Below, piece after piece: positions 6,719 to 15,406 of a DNA stretch of 49,828 nucleotides (position 1 is the first letter of the stretch; each line of letters opens with the position of its first letter). This stretch comes from JAZQQB01 sp045628865 (GTDB lineage Bacteria > Bacillota > Clostridia > Lachnospirales > Lachnospiraceae), in the NCBI GenBank assembly GCA_045628865.1, contig JAZQQB010000026.1, positions 1 through 49,828 on the forward strand, read 5' to 3'. Below the pieces are notes generated by a model. That model did not search any database, had not been told where the DNA came from, and saw only the letters and a list, made by a program, of their open reading frames with translations. A program made the position numbers and the translations under genes.

Positions 6719-8881
6719 ATGGCACATAATGATATTGAAAATAGGAAGAAGCTGGTTTGTGAACTGATGAATGATCAGTTTTACGTACCAATGAAGGAAA
6801 AAGAGCTTGCTATTTTTATGCAGGTAGAAAGAGAAGACAGAGAAATCTTTAGACAGGTCTTGGATGAGCTGTTGTCAGAAAATAAGATTCAGGTAAGCAA
6901 GCGGGGAAAATATTCTATTTATGATGGCAGTCAGGAACAGTCCATCGTAGGAAGCTTTACAAGTCATCCTAAGGGCTTTGGTTTTGTAACAGTGGAAGGT
7001 GAAGCTGAGGATTACTATATTCCAGAAGGAAAGGTAAATGGAGCGTTTCAGGGGGATAAGGTTCAGATTGTAGTACTTCCAGGACAGCGTGGTAAGAGAA
7101 AAGAGGCCAGCGTTGTAAAGGTATTGGAACGAGGAACAAGCAGGTTAGTTGGGATCTTCCAGAAGAATAAAAATTTTGGATTTGTGGTTCCAGATAATAC
7201 CAAGATCACATCTGATATTTTTATTCCAATTGAGAAGTCTAAAAATGCAGTTAACGGACATAAGGTTGTAGTTGAGATTACAGATTATGGTGATGAAAGA
7301 AGAAAGCCTGAGGGAAAAATCACAGAGATCATTGGCCATGTAAATGATCCTGGTGTGGATATCATGTCTATTGTAAAGGGATTTGATCTTCCAACAGAAT
7401 TTCCGGAAAAATGTTTGAATCAGGCAGAACGTGTTGCTAAGGATGTAACAGAGGCAGATATGGCAGGACGTACGGATTTAAGAGACCTTTGCATGGTTAC
7501 CATTGATGGTGAGGATGCTAAGGATTTGGATGATGCGGTCAGTTTGTATAAAGAGGGAGATTTGTATCATTTGGGCGTTCATATTGCGGACGTAACCAAC
7601 TATGTACAGGAGAATTCAGCTCTTGACCGTGAAGCGTTAAAACGTGGTACCAGTGTATATTTGGTGGATCGAGTAATCCCAATGCTTCCACATACTTTGT
7701 CTAATGGAATTTGTTCATTAAATGAGGGTCAGGTTCGTTTGGCGCTTAGCTGTTTGATGACCATTGATAAAAAGGGCGATGTAAAGGATTATGAGATCGT
7801 TGAATCGGTGATTCAGACCAATCATCGTATGAGTTATACTTCTGTGAAAAAGATCATTGAAGATAAGGATGAAGAAGAAACCAAGAAGTATGAAGATGTG
7901 GTTCCTATGTTTTTTGAAATGAAGGAATTGGCGGATATCTTACGTGAAAAAAGAAGAAAACGTGGTTCCATTGATTTTGATTTTCCAGAAACAAAGATCA
8001 TTTTGGACCCAAATGGAAAACCGATTGAAATTAAACCATATGAAAGAAACAGCGCAACAAAGATCATCGAAGACTTTATGCTCATTGCCAATGAAACAGT
8101 GGCACAGCATTTTTACTGGATGGAGATGCCATTTGTATATAGGACTCATGATAATCCGGATCCGGAAAAAATCCAGAAACTGGCTACCTTTATCAATAAC
8201 TTTGGATATTCCATTAAAACCACACAGGATGAGATCCATCCTAAAGAATTACAGAAGTTATTAGGACGTATCGAGGATTCGCCAGAGGAGGCATTAATCT
8301 CAAGATTGACACTTAGAAGCATGAAACAGGCACGTTATACAACAGATTGCACGGGACATTTTGGCTTGGCATGCCAGTATTACTGTCATTTTACCTCACC
8401 AATCAGACGATATCCGGATTTACAGATTCATCGAATCATTAAGGAGCAGTTAAGAGGCAGAATGAATGTAGACAGAACGGCTCATTACAATGAAATTTTG
8501 CCAGATGTTGCAAAACAGGCATCTGACATGGAAAGACGTGCAGATGAGGCTGAACGCGAGACAGATAAGCTGAAAAAGGTAGATTACATGTCTGAGCGTA
8601 TTGGACAGTATTATGAAGGCGTTATCTCAAGTATTACAAGCTGGGGCGTTTATGTAGAACTTCCAAATACAGTGGAAGGTATGATTCATATTTCCAAGCT
8701 TCCTGGTGATTACTATTATTATGATGATGAGCATTATGAGATGGTAGGTCAGGCTACAGACCGAAGATTTAAACTTGGTGAGAAGGTAGTGATCAGAGTT
8801 GATGATGTTGACAAGATTGCTAGAACCATTGATTTTATGATCCCAGAGGAATGGGAATTGGAGAATGAAGAAATCCATTAG
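6719..8881 (+). CDS. rnr: Ribonuclease R (RNB-family 3'-5' exoribonuclease)
   Basis: RNase R degrades structured RNA from the 3' end and, with SmpB-tmRNA, removes faulty mRNAs. The 720-residue product has an N-terminal winged-helix region (about 1-65), cold-shock-type OB folds (GSFTSHPKGFGFVTVEGE and GIFQKNKNFGFVVPDN), and the RNB catalytic domain with RTDLRDLCMVTIDGEDAKDL and DD, whose Asp residues bind the metal. It also has YTSVKKII, the TSPIRRYPDLQIHR motif, and a C-terminal S1 domain (GVISSITSWGVYVELPNTVE). The start has an AAAGGAGGG ribosome binding site. smpB follows from its own promoter. Confidence 0.96.
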   Translation: MAHNDIENRKKLVCELMNDQFYVPMKEKELAIFMQVEREDREIFRQVLDELLSENKIQVSKRGKYSIYDGSQEQSIVGSFTSHPKGFGFVTVEGEAEDYYIPEGKVNGAFQGDKVQIVVLPGQRGKRKEASVVKVLERGTSRLVGIFQKNKNFGFVVPDNTKITSDIFIPIEKSKNAVNGHKVVVEITDYGDERRKPEGKITEIIGHVNDPGVDIMSIVKGFDLPTEFPEKCLNQAERVAKDVTEADMAGRTDLRDLCMVTIDGEDAKDLDDAVSLYKEGDLYHLGVHIADVTNYVQENSALDREALKRGTSVYLVDRVIPMLPHTLSNGICSLNEGQVRLALSCLMTIDKKGDVKDYEIVESVIQTNHRMSYTSVKKIIEDKDEEETKKYEDVVPMFFEMKELADILREKRRKRGSIDFDFPETKIILDPNGKPIEIKPYERNSATKIIEDFMLIANETVAQHFYWMEMPFVYRTHDNPDPEKIQKLATFINNFGYSIKTTQDEIHPKELQKLLGRIEDSPEEALISRLTLRSMKQARYTTDCTGHFGLACQYYCHFTSPIRRYPDLQIHRIIKEQLRGRMNVDRTAHYNEILPDVAKQASDMERRADEAERETDKLKKVDYMSERIGQYYEGVISSITSWGVYVELPNTVEGMIHISKLPGDYYYYDDEHYEMVGQATDRRFKLGEKVVIRVDDVDKIARTIDFMIPEEWELENEEIH

Positions 8882-8912
8882 GGTCTATTTTAGCTTAAAT
8901 TTTGTGGGTTTA

Positions 8913-8957
8913 TTTAACCATTGGTTTATTGATTCTTTTTCTGATCAATGCTACAAT
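8913..8957 (+). promoter_or_regulatory. smpB promoter with palindromic box over the -35
   Basis: TTGATT (8929-8934), a 17-bp spacer and TACAAT (8952-8957) form a good sigma-A promoter. The box TTTAACCATTGGTTTATTG (8913-8931), centred on AACC-ATT-GGTT, overlaps the -35. An almost identical box (18 of 19 bases) overlaps the -35 of ssrA at 9502-9520, suggesting a shared regulator for the two partners. Confidence 0.65.
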
Positions 8958-9014
8958 GAAGACCGTGTTAAATAGGCTCACGAAGTTTGAGTGCGTTTGC
9001 CGGGGAGGTTTGTT

Positions 9015-9485
9015 ATGGCAAAGAGTGAACCACAGAAGTTGGTATGTAACAATAAAAAAGCATATTATGATTATTTTATAGAAGAAAAATACGAGACAGG
9101 GATTGTCTTACATGGTACGGAAGTGAAGTCCATGCGTCTTGGTAAATGTAGTATTAAGGAGTCCTTTATTCGAATTGAGAATGGGGAAGTATGGGTGTAT
9201 GGTATGCATGTTAGCCCTTATGAAAAGGGTAATATTTTTAATAAGGATCCACTTCGTCCGAAAAAGCTTTTGATGCATAAGCATGAAATCATGAAGCTAA
9301 ATGGTCGCCTTGCGGAGCAGGGGTATACTTTAGTTCCTTTGGAGGTATACTTTAAAGAGGGTAGATGCAAGGTGCAAATTGGTCTTGCAAAAGGTAAGAA
9401 GAACTATGATAAGAGAGATAGTATTGCCAAGAAAGACCAGGCAAGAGAAGCAATGAAGGATTTTAAGATCAGAAATCTTGGATAA
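9015..9485 (+). CDS. smpB: SsrA-binding protein SmpB
   Basis: SmpB binds tmRNA and delivers it to stalled ribosomes for trans-translation. The 156-residue product has the canonical motifs: LVCNNKKAYYDYFIEEKYE, TGIVLHGTEVKSMRLGK, VWVYGMHVSPYEKGN, and the basic C-terminal tail KGKKNYDKRDSIAKKDQARE that enters the ribosomal mRNA channel. The ATG at 9015 is preferred over an upstream in-frame ATG at 8991 because GGGGAGG lies just before it. It lies 130 bp after rnr and directly before ssrA, its functional partner. Confidence 0.97.
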   Translation: MAKSEPQKLVCNNKKAYYDYFIEEKYETGIVLHGTEVKSMRLGKCSIKESFIRIENGEVWVYGMHVSPYEKGNIFNKDPLRPKKLLMHKHEIMKLNGRLAEQGYTLVPLEVYFKEGRCKVQIGLAKGKKNYDKRDSIAKKDQAREAMKDFKIRNLG

Positions 9486-9501
9486 AAAAGAATCTTTGAT
9501 T

Positions 9502-9546
9502 TTTAACCAATGGTTTATTGCTTTTTTAGATAAATTCGTGTATCTT
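9502..9546 (+). promoter_or_regulatory. ssrA promoter with palindromic box over the -35
   Basis: TTGCTT (9518-9523), a 17-bp spacer and TATCTT (9541-9546) lie 16 bp before the mature tmRNA 5' end. The box TTTAACCAATGGTTTATTG (9502-9520) overlaps the -35 in the same register as in the smpB promoter. Confidence 0.65.
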
Positions 9547-9562
9547 ATATAGGTACCATCAA

Positions 9563-9897
9563 GGGCTAGTAAAGGTTTCGACGGGGTTCTTGAAGTTGGA
9601 GAAGCTATCCGCAGCAGTGCGTTAAACGCAAAATTAAAAATAAACGCTGAAGATAATTTAGCAATCGCTGCCTAATGGCAGCTGTCTGACCTAGTGCACT
9701 CACACATTAGGACCCAGGCATCGACTATGTGAGAAACGACACTAGTAAAGCTTTGCGCTAGTGGGCGTATTATGAAGCTACTGAACCTGCAACGATGTTT
9801 GTTTCGGTGTAGCAGAGGGAATGTCAAAGAACAAACTATGATAGAAGAAGTACAATGAATGGGATTTCGGACGCGGGTTCGACTCCCGCCTGGTCCA
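9563..9897 (+). ncRNA. ssrA: Transfer-messenger RNA (tmRNA)
   Basis: tmRNA rescues stalled ribosomes by acting first as an alanyl-tRNA and then as mRNA for a degradation tag. The 5' end GGGCTAG (9563-9569) pairs with CTGGTCC (9890-9896) to form the acceptor stem. The conserved GGTTTCGACGGGG follows the 5' end, and the T-arm GGGTTCGACTCCC is near the 3' end. The tag frame runs from the GCA resume codon at 9628 to TAA at 9673-9675 and encodes AKLKINAEDNLAIAA. CCA is not encoded after the discriminator A at 9897 (CGCA follows), so it must be added by nucleotidyltransferase. smpB lies just upstream. Confidence 0.95.
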
Positions 9898-9900
9898 CGC

Positions 9901-9939
9901 AAAAGGCTGATCACAAATTTGTGATCAGCCTTTTTGAGT
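9901..9939 (+). terminator. Rho-independent terminator of ssrA
   Basis: A perfect 17-bp inverted repeat, AAAAGGCTGATCACAAA and its complement (9901-9934), ends in a T-run. It starts 3 bases after the tmRNA 3' end and can also act on the minus-strand gene ending at 9960. Confidence 0.9.
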
Positions 9940-9959
9940 ATATTGTTCAGTTATATTTT

Positions 9960-10607
9960 TTAATATTCGTAGTTACCAAATGAATGAGATTCTACAGCTG
10001 GGATATTGCACTGGATTCTGCTGAAAGCATCAATACTTTTACGATAGAATACAAGTTGGCAGATACCTGCAACAATACCAAGTATTATCATGATAATTCC
10101 ATATGTGACAGCTGCGGACTGTAATCTTTCTACTTCTCTATAAATATCTCTTGCTTGATCCAATGCGTTCATTTGTGCAATGAGACTGATACAAAGAATG
10201 ATGGAAACAGCATATGTGATAACACAGATAATAGCAACAATTTTTCCAAATGAAGCAACACTTTCCTCGTTTCTGGCTTTTAATTCACCGGATAAAGGCA
10301 AACAAATACATAATACAATAATCAGATTGATAATAGTTGAGAATGCTTGCAATCCTAAACTAGAGGAACGATTTGTAAGTAGAGATAATATAGTTTGTGC
10401 TATTGTTAAAGCAAATGCAACTGAAACGGTACTGATATCTTTTGAAACCTTATTCATTCCAATCAGATAAAAAACATAGGCAGCAATGATTGCGAGTGCT
10501 GCTAGAATATTGATTCCTGGAATGATACCTAAGATACTGCAAATAATGATAGCTATATTTGCATAAAACATTTTTTCTAATCCTTCGATAGTGTTGTGAT
10601 AATTCAT
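9960..10607 (-). CDS. Multi-pass membrane protein of unknown function, paralogue 1
   Basis: The 215-residue product begins MNYHNTIEGLEKMFYANIAI and has about five or six hydrophobic segments separated by short loops, with a hydrophilic helix (QARDIYREVERLQSA) before the last one. It ends in the soluble tail DAFSRIQCNIPAVESHSFG. No enzyme or transporter motif is visible. The chosen start has a GAGGAGAAAAA ribosome binding site; a longer in-frame extension to 10730 would overlap the upstream gene and is rejected. It lies 43 bp downstream of a clear paralogue (10651-11208) with the same first 12 residues in pattern and the same C-terminal motif, so the pair arose by tandem duplication and is probably co-transcribed. 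Confidence 0.8.
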   Translation of the reverse strand: MNYHNTIEGLEKMFYANIAIIICSILGIIPGINILAALAIIAAYVFYLIGMNKVSKDISTVSVAFALTIAQTILSLLTNRSSSLGLQAFSTIINLIIVLCICLPLSGELKARNEESVASFGKIVAIICVITYAVSIILCISLIAQMNALDQARDIYREVERLQSAAVTYGIIMIILGIVAGICQLVFYRKSIDAFSRIQCNIPAVESHSFGNYEY

Positions 10608-10650
10608 TTTTTCTCCTCTTTTCTTTGCGATGATTTTTTTTAATTTATAA

Positions 10651-11208
10651 CTATTGACCCTCATATGAGCAGGAATCAATTGCTGGTAAATTTGCTTGCA
10701 TTCTGCTAAATGCTTCACGGCTTCTGCCATAGAACATAATCTGTCCGATCATAAGGATGATAGAGAGCAGAAGAGTGAGTAGTGGATGAATATAAAGTGC
10801 AGTCGATGTTACAAACTGAACAACATATAAAATGGCAAGTATATTGCCAAATCGTGCAGTAGAGTCCTCATTTCTATTATGAAGTTCCTTTGCAAGTGGC
10901 AAATTGATACATAAGATAACAATAAGATTTAGGATGGATGAAAAAATAGCTAATCGTATACTATCAGAACTACGCGTAAATAATGAAAAAACAGTTTTTA
11001 AAATTGTGATATAAAACGCAATAGATACGGTTCCGATATCTTGTGATACCTTATAAATTCCCATTAAATAATATACAGTTGCAACAATGATTGCAATAAA
11101 TGCAAAAATATTTAAAAATGGAATGAATGCAAATGCTGTACATATAGCGAGAATAAGCATTGCATTATACATTTTCTCCAAACCTTCAATAGAATTGTAA
11201 TAACTCAT
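10651..11208 (-). CDS. Multi-pass membrane protein of unknown function, paralogue 2
   Basis: The 185-residue product begins MSYYNSIEGLEKMYNAMLIL and aligns along its length with the downstream neighbour. Shared points include IAIIVATVYYLMGIYKVSQDIGTVSIAF versus the neighbour's equivalent, LIVILCINLPLAKELHNRNEDS, and the C-terminal EAFSRMQANLPAIDS. It has about five predicted membrane segments and lacks the hydrophilic insert of the paralogue. A CGGAGGAACAC ribosome binding site supports the start at 11208. The pair is divergent from the ABC importer operon. Function is unknown; the repeated cytoplasmic signature (N-S-I-E-G-L-E-K-M) may be a protein-protein contact. Confidence 0.8.
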   Translation of the reverse strand: MSYYNSIEGLEKMYNAMLILAICTAFAFIPFLNIFAFIAIIVATVYYLMGIYKVSQDIGTVSIAFYITILKTVFSLFTRSSDSIRLAIFSSILNLIVILCINLPLAKELHNRNEDSTARFGNILAILYVVQFVTSTALYIHPLLTLLLSIILMIGQIMFYGRSREAFSRMQANLPAIDSCSYEGQ

Positions 11209-11538
11209 TTTTGTGTTCCTCCGTTTATAGTTTTTGTAAATCACACATGGGGTGATTTCATGGGTAAGATAATATATATACGAAAACAATCGTTTTTTAT
11301 TATGAGGATAAATAACACTATTTTTGCATTTGTGAAAAATGCATGGAGATTAACGTTTCGAAAACGATTTAGATAAGCTAATAATATACATAATGAACAA
11401 AATAAAATAAGCAAAAAGAAAGGGGATTGACGATATGCATAATGCGATTTAGTATATTTGTAAACAACATTTAGTATATTTGTATAAGTAAACCGGTTTG
11501 CAAAGATAATTAAATGGAAAGTATATGAGGGTGATTTC
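11209..11538. promoter_or_regulatory. Divergent control region of the ABC importer operon
   Basis: A sigma-A-like promoter TTGACG (11427-11432), 17-bp spacer, TAGTAT (11450-11455) points to the importer. Two exact 16-bp direct repeats ATTTAGTATATTTGTA start at 11447 and 11469, 22 bp apart (about two helical turns). A perfect LacI-type palindrome AAACCGGTTT (11490-11499) lies about 30 bp downstream of the expected start point. Two related AT-rich CGAAAAC-containing sites (11281-11296 and 11350-11370) lie farther upstream and could serve either direction. Carbohydrate control by a LacI- or AraC-type factor is inferred. Confidence 0.55.
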
Positions 11539-12471
11539 ATGAGCAATAAAACAGTGAAGGTGAAGAACTATCGAAAGATACGAGGATACAAGGAGTTCCT
11601 TCTCATTTTACCTTTTATTCTTTTGGTTCTTCTGTTTGCGTATTACCCGCTATATGGTTGGGTATATGCATTTTTTGATTATAAGCCACCATTCCCACTT
11701 ACTTGGGATAACTTTGTTGGACTGAAATGGTTCAAGTTTATGGTGGATAATCCAGTTAAGGTTGAAAAACTTTTAAAAGTATTAAGAAATACATTTGCAA
11801 TGAGTGGTATTAGCTTATTCTTCTCATGGTTTCCGATGATTTTTGCGGTATTTCTTAATGAAATCAAATGTAAACCATTTAGAAAATTTGTACAGACAGT
11901 AACCACACTTCCTAATTTCATTGGATGGGTTTTGGTTTACGCAATCGCGTTTTGTGTGTTTAGTACAACTGGTCCTGTAAGTACTTTAGGACAAAAATGG
12001 GGATTTTTAGATGGTCCAGTGAATTTCTTACAGTCAGGCGAGCACATTTGGTTTAAGATGTGGTTGTGGCTTACCTGGAAGAATGCAGGATGGGCAGCAA
12101 TCATGTATCTGGCAGCTATTAGTGGTATTGATGATGAATTGATTGAAGCGGCTAAGGTTGACGGCGCTTCAAGAATGAAGATAATTCGTCATATTACAAT
12201 TCCAAGTATTCTGCCAACATATTTCGTTTTGGTAATGCTGAATCTTGCCAGCTTTTTATCAAATGGTATGGAACAGTATTACATGTTTGAAAATGCATTT
12301 AATAAGGATTACATTCAGGTTCTTGATCTTTATGTTTATCGTTTGGCCATGGGTAATGGTGGTTATTCCCTTTCGGTAGCGATCAGTATGCTTAAGAGTA
12401 TTGTAAGTGTTGTACTTTTATTCCTGACAAATAAGCTTTCTAAGCTTGTCAGAGGCGAAGGATTTATTTAA
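11539..12471 (+). CDS. Sugar ABC transporter permease, LplB/MalF type
   Basis: This 310-residue inner-membrane permease has six predicted hydrophobic segments and starts with a basic tail followed by EFLLILPFILLVLLFAYYPLYGW, typical of the LplB group of the CUT1 family. The EAA loop that contacts the ATPase is visible as DDELIEAAKVDGASRMKIIR with ITIPSILPT after it. With the second permease (13 bp downstream) and the lipoprotein it forms a CUT1-like importer for oligo- or complex saccharides. No ATPase gene is present, as is usual where one MsmX-like ATPase serves several importers. A GAGGGTG ribosome binding site precedes the ATG. Confidence 0.9.
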   Translation: MSNKTVKVKNYRKIRGYKEFLLILPFILLVLLFAYYPLYGWVYAFFDYKPPFPLTWDNFVGLKWFKFMVDNPVKVEKLLKVLRNTFAMSGISLFFSWFPMIFAVFLNEIKCKPFRKFVQTVTTLPNFIGWVLVYAIAFCVFSTTGPVSTLGQKWGFLDGPVNFLQSGEHIWFKMWLWLTWKNAGWAAIMYLAAISGIDDELIEAAKVDGASRMKIIRHITIPSILPTYFVLVMLNLASFLSNGMEQYYMFENAFNKDYIQVLDLYVYRLAMGNGGYSLSVAISMLKSIVSVVLLFLTNKLSKLVRGEGFI

Positions 12472-12484
12472 GGGGGGCGTAATC

Positions 12485-13402
12485 ATGGCAGGTAGAAAAC
12501 ATAGAAAAAAGGTGTCACCTGGTGATCGTATCATCAGTGTTATCACTTACGTTATTTATTCGATATTTGCTTTTGTATGTCTCTATCCTTTTTACTACAT
12601 AGCAATCAATTCGATTAGTAATAATGATCTTTCACAGCGAGGTAAAGTCATTTTTTATCCACTGGAGATACATTTTACAAATTATGTGCAGGTTTTTCAG
12701 TTAAAGGGCTTGATGAACGCTGCAAAGATTTCTGTGGAAAGAACAGTGATCGGTACACTGGTTACTGTTTTGGTAGCAGCTTTTCTTGGATTTATGTTTA
12801 CTAGAGAGACTTTATGGAAACGTAAATTATGGTTTCGAATTGTAGTGGCAACAATGTATTTTAATGCAGGTATTATTCCTTGGTACATTACAATGTCGAA
12901 CTTAGGACTTAAGAATAATTTCTGGGTATATATTTTCCCAGCGGCTGTTCAGCCTTTTTATATTATTCTTTGTAAGACTTATGTAGAATCTGTTCCAAAA
13001 GAGCTTCAGGAGGCGGCAGAGATTGATGGTGCAGGAACGCTGACGGTATTTGTAAGAATCATTATTCCGGTTATCAAACCAATTTTAGCAACCATCGCTA
13101 TTTTTGCAGCAGTAGGACAGTGGAATAGTTTCCAGGATACCTTACTTTTGGTAACAGATGAAAGATTGCATACATTACAGTACACGTTGTACAACTACAT
13201 CCAGTCGGCAAGTTCACTTAAGTCATTGATCTCAAGTACGGGAAATGCAACTTCTATTGCGCAGACGCTTGCAACTACGCAGAATCAGACTTCAGTCCGT
13301 ATGACAGTAACAATGGTTGTAGTAATTCCAATTATGCTGGTATATCCATTTTTCCAGCGATATTTCACAAAGGGCATCATGATTGGTGCTGTAAAAGGTT
13401 GA
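12485..13402 (+). CDS. Sugar ABC transporter permease, YtcP/MalG type
   Basis: The 305-residue partner permease begins with a basic segment (RKHRKKVSPGDR) and has six hydrophobic helices. It carries the conserved FYYIAINSIS near the first periplasmic loop and the EAA motif KELQEAAEIDGAGTLTVFVR followed by IIIPVIKPIL. The C-terminus YFTKGIMIGAVKG is typical of the MalG/YtcP group. The start at 12485 has a strong AAGGGGGGC site and follows the first permease by 13 bp, so the two are translated from the same message. Together they form the membrane channel of the importer. Confidence 0.9.
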   Translation: MAGRKHRKKVSPGDRIISVITYVIYSIFAFVCLYPFYYIAINSISNNDLSQRGKVIFYPLEIHFTNYVQVFQLKGLMNAAKISVERTVIGTLVTVLVAAFLGFMFTRETLWKRKLWFRIVVATMYFNAGIIPWYITMSNLGLKNNFWVYIFPAAVQPFYIILCKTYVESVPKELQEAAEIDGAGTLTVFVRIIIPVIKPILATIAIFAAVGQWNSFQDTLLLVTDERLHTLQYTLYNYIQSASSLKSLISSTGNATSIAQTLATTQNQTSVRMTVTMVVVIPIMLVYPFFQRYFTKGIMIGAVKG

Positions 13403-13407
13403 TATCT

Positions 13408-13452
13408 ACTCCGAGGGGGAGTTGATAATATAAGGTATTACGCTTTTGCGTA
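13408..13452 (+). promoter_or_regulatory. Two short hairpins between permease and binding-protein genes
   Basis: ACTCC-GAGGG-GGAGT (13408-13422) and TACGC-TTTT-GCGTA (13439-13452) lie in the 64-bp gap just before the ribosome binding site of the binding-protein gene. Such hairpins can stabilise the downstream part of an mRNA and help the binding protein reach higher levels than the permeases; that role is inferred. Confidence 0.4.
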
Positions 13453-13466
13453 GAAATGGAGGTATT

Positions 13467-15197
13467 ATGAAATCTAAGAAATTAGTTTCCTTAGCACTGG
13501 TATCTGCAATGACTATGTCGCTTCTTGCAGGCTGTGGTAAAGAGAACGGTACAAGTGGTGATAATGGCACAACATCATCAAGTAGTACAACAACTACAAC
13601 AAACAGTCAGTATCCAGACCCAATGGTGATCGAGAATTTCAACGTTGCTGCAAACTATCAGGGTATGCAGTCTGGTTGGTTTGGACAGATCATTAAGGAC
13701 AAATTTAATATCGAAATCAATGTTGTTGCACCTCAGGTAGGTGGTGACGCACTTTACACAACACGTACTGCAGAGGGAAATCTCGGTGATCTATTGATCT
13801 TAGAGAAGAGCCAGTGGCAGGATTGTATTGAAACAGGCTTGATCAAAGATATTTCTGATAAGGTATATGCCGGAGAAAATATCGCTGCATTTAAACCACA
13901 GATTGATAATCTCAACAATGCTTATGATGGAAAGATTTATGGTATTCCTACAGAAATGATGGATACATCACCAACTTCTATCTCAGCAGACGATATTTAT
14001 TCATCACCTCGTATTCGTTGGGATATCTATAATGAAATCGGGGCTCCTGATATTGCTGACCTAGAGGGACTTATTGATACATTGAAAAAGATGCAGGAAG
14101 CTGAACCAGTCAATGATAATGGAGATCCTTGCTATGGTCTGTCATTATGGCCAGACTGGGATGGTGGCGATGGAATGCTTGGTATCGCTAACGTTGTTCA
14201 GCTTACAACATGGTATGGTGAAAAAATCAAACAGTCTCTTATCTTAAAACCAGACGGAACCTTTATTCCTCTTACAGATAAAAATGGTTCTTACTACAAG
14301 ATTTTGAAATTCTTAAATCATGCTCAGAAGGCTGGTATCGTTGATCCTGATTCAGCTACACAGGATTGGGAATCTGCTTGTGCTAAGATGAGTGCTGGTC
14401 AGGTTTACCTTGAGTGGTATTCATGGCAGGTAGGTTTCTGGAGTGTTGGTCATATGGATGATGGTAGAGCTCACAGAGTGATTCCTATCGGAGATCAGAC
14501 ATACTACGCTGATGCTGATGCTTACTATGGATCAGGCCGTGTATGGGCAATTGGTTCAGGAGTAGATGATGCAAAATATGAAAGAATCATGGACTTCTTG
14601 GAGTGGTATTCATCTCCTGAAGGACTTATGCTTCAGCATTGTGGTATTGAAGGCTTCAACTACTACAAGGGTGATGATGGAAGACTTTACACTATGAATG
14701 AATCTGCACTTGCAGAAAATATGAATGTTCCAGCTGAATACGGCGGAGCTGGTTACAGCGATGGTAACAACAAGCTGAATCAGTGGATTGTTGGTTCTAA
14801 CTGTACAAATCCATTAACAGGCGAACCTTATGCTACCACATTGTGGTCAACATACAAAGAAAAGACAGATACTCAGATGGTAAAAGACTGGAGAGCTAAA
14901 TATGATGCAGAAACACCTGTTGATTATATGATCAAGAACGATAAGATTGTTATCTCTCCTAATATTTCAGTTCCTCTTGCATCAGACAGCACAGATATCC
15001 AGGTTATCCGTAATCAGTGTAATGAAGCAGTATGTGATGCTTCGTGGGTAATGATCTATGCAAAAGATGACGCCGAGTTTGATAAGCTTTGGGATGAAAT
15101 GACAAAAGAGCTTGATGGCCTTGGATTCCAGGATCTGATGGAATGGGATAAAGAAGTTTACACAGTAGAACTTGAAGCAAAGAATGCAGTTAAGTAA
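13467..15197 (+). CDS. Extracellular sugar-binding lipoprotein of the ABC importer
   Basis: The 576-residue product has a lipoprotein signal (MKSKKLVSLALVSAMTMSLL, lipobox LLAGC with Cys23) and a Ser/Thr-rich spacer, then a solute-binding family 1 fold of the large LplA type. Visible pieces are VVAPQVGGDALYTTRTAEG, GDLLILEKSQWQD, GLIKDISDKV, and many Trp/Tyr residues (LEWYSWQVGFWSVGH, WSTYKEKTD) suited to stacking on sugar rings. It captures the substrate outside the cell for the two permeases upstream. The start at 13467 has a GGAGG site; the longer in-frame start at 13446 lacks one. A terminator follows, closing the three-gene operon. The exact sugar cannot be read from sequence. Confidence 0.88.
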   Translation: MKSKKLVSLALVSAMTMSLLAGCGKENGTSGDNGTTSSSSTTTTTNSQYPDPMVIENFNVAANYQGMQSGWFGQIIKDKFNIEINVVAPQVGGDALYTTRTAEGNLGDLLILEKSQWQDCIETGLIKDISDKVYAGENIAAFKPQIDNLNNAYDGKIYGIPTEMMDTSPTSISADDIYSSPRIRWDIYNEIGAPDIADLEGLIDTLKKMQEAEPVNDNGDPCYGLSLWPDWDGGDGMLGIANVVQLTTWYGEKIKQSLILKPDGTFIPLTDKNGSYYKILKFLNHAQKAGIVDPDSATQDWESACAKMSAGQVYLEWYSWQVGFWSVGHMDDGRAHRVIPIGDQTYYADADAYYGSGRVWAIGSGVDDAKYERIMDFLEWYSSPEGLMLQHCGIEGFNYYKGDDGRLYTMNESALAENMNVPAEYGGAGYSDGNNKLNQWIVGSNCTNPLTGEPYATTLWSTYKEKTDTQMVKDWRAKYDAETPVDYMIKNDKIVISPNISVPLASDSTDIQVIRNQCNEAVCDASWVMIYAKDDAEFDKLWDEMTKELDGLGFQDLMEWDKEVYTVELEAKNAVK

Positions 15198-15233
15198 GCT
15201 TGAACAAATATATAATCTAGAATGACTGTGGAA

Positions 15234-15270
15234 GGGAGCGCTGTTGTGCAGTGCTCCCTCTTTATTTTTA
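15234..15270 (+). terminator. Rho-independent terminator of the ABC importer operon
   Basis: GGGAGCGCTG-TTGTG-CAGTGCTCCC, a 10-bp stem with one G:U pair, is followed by a T-rich tract. Confidence 0.85.
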
Positions 15271-15406
15271 TACCGATAAATCATGTGCAAAAAATCGACA
15301 ATATATGTTTTCATAAATAGTTTTTGATATGATATTTCTATAGAGAATACATAGAGAATGAATTCTTTTTGGGATAAAGGTGAATATATATGAGGGGGAA
15401 ACTTGC

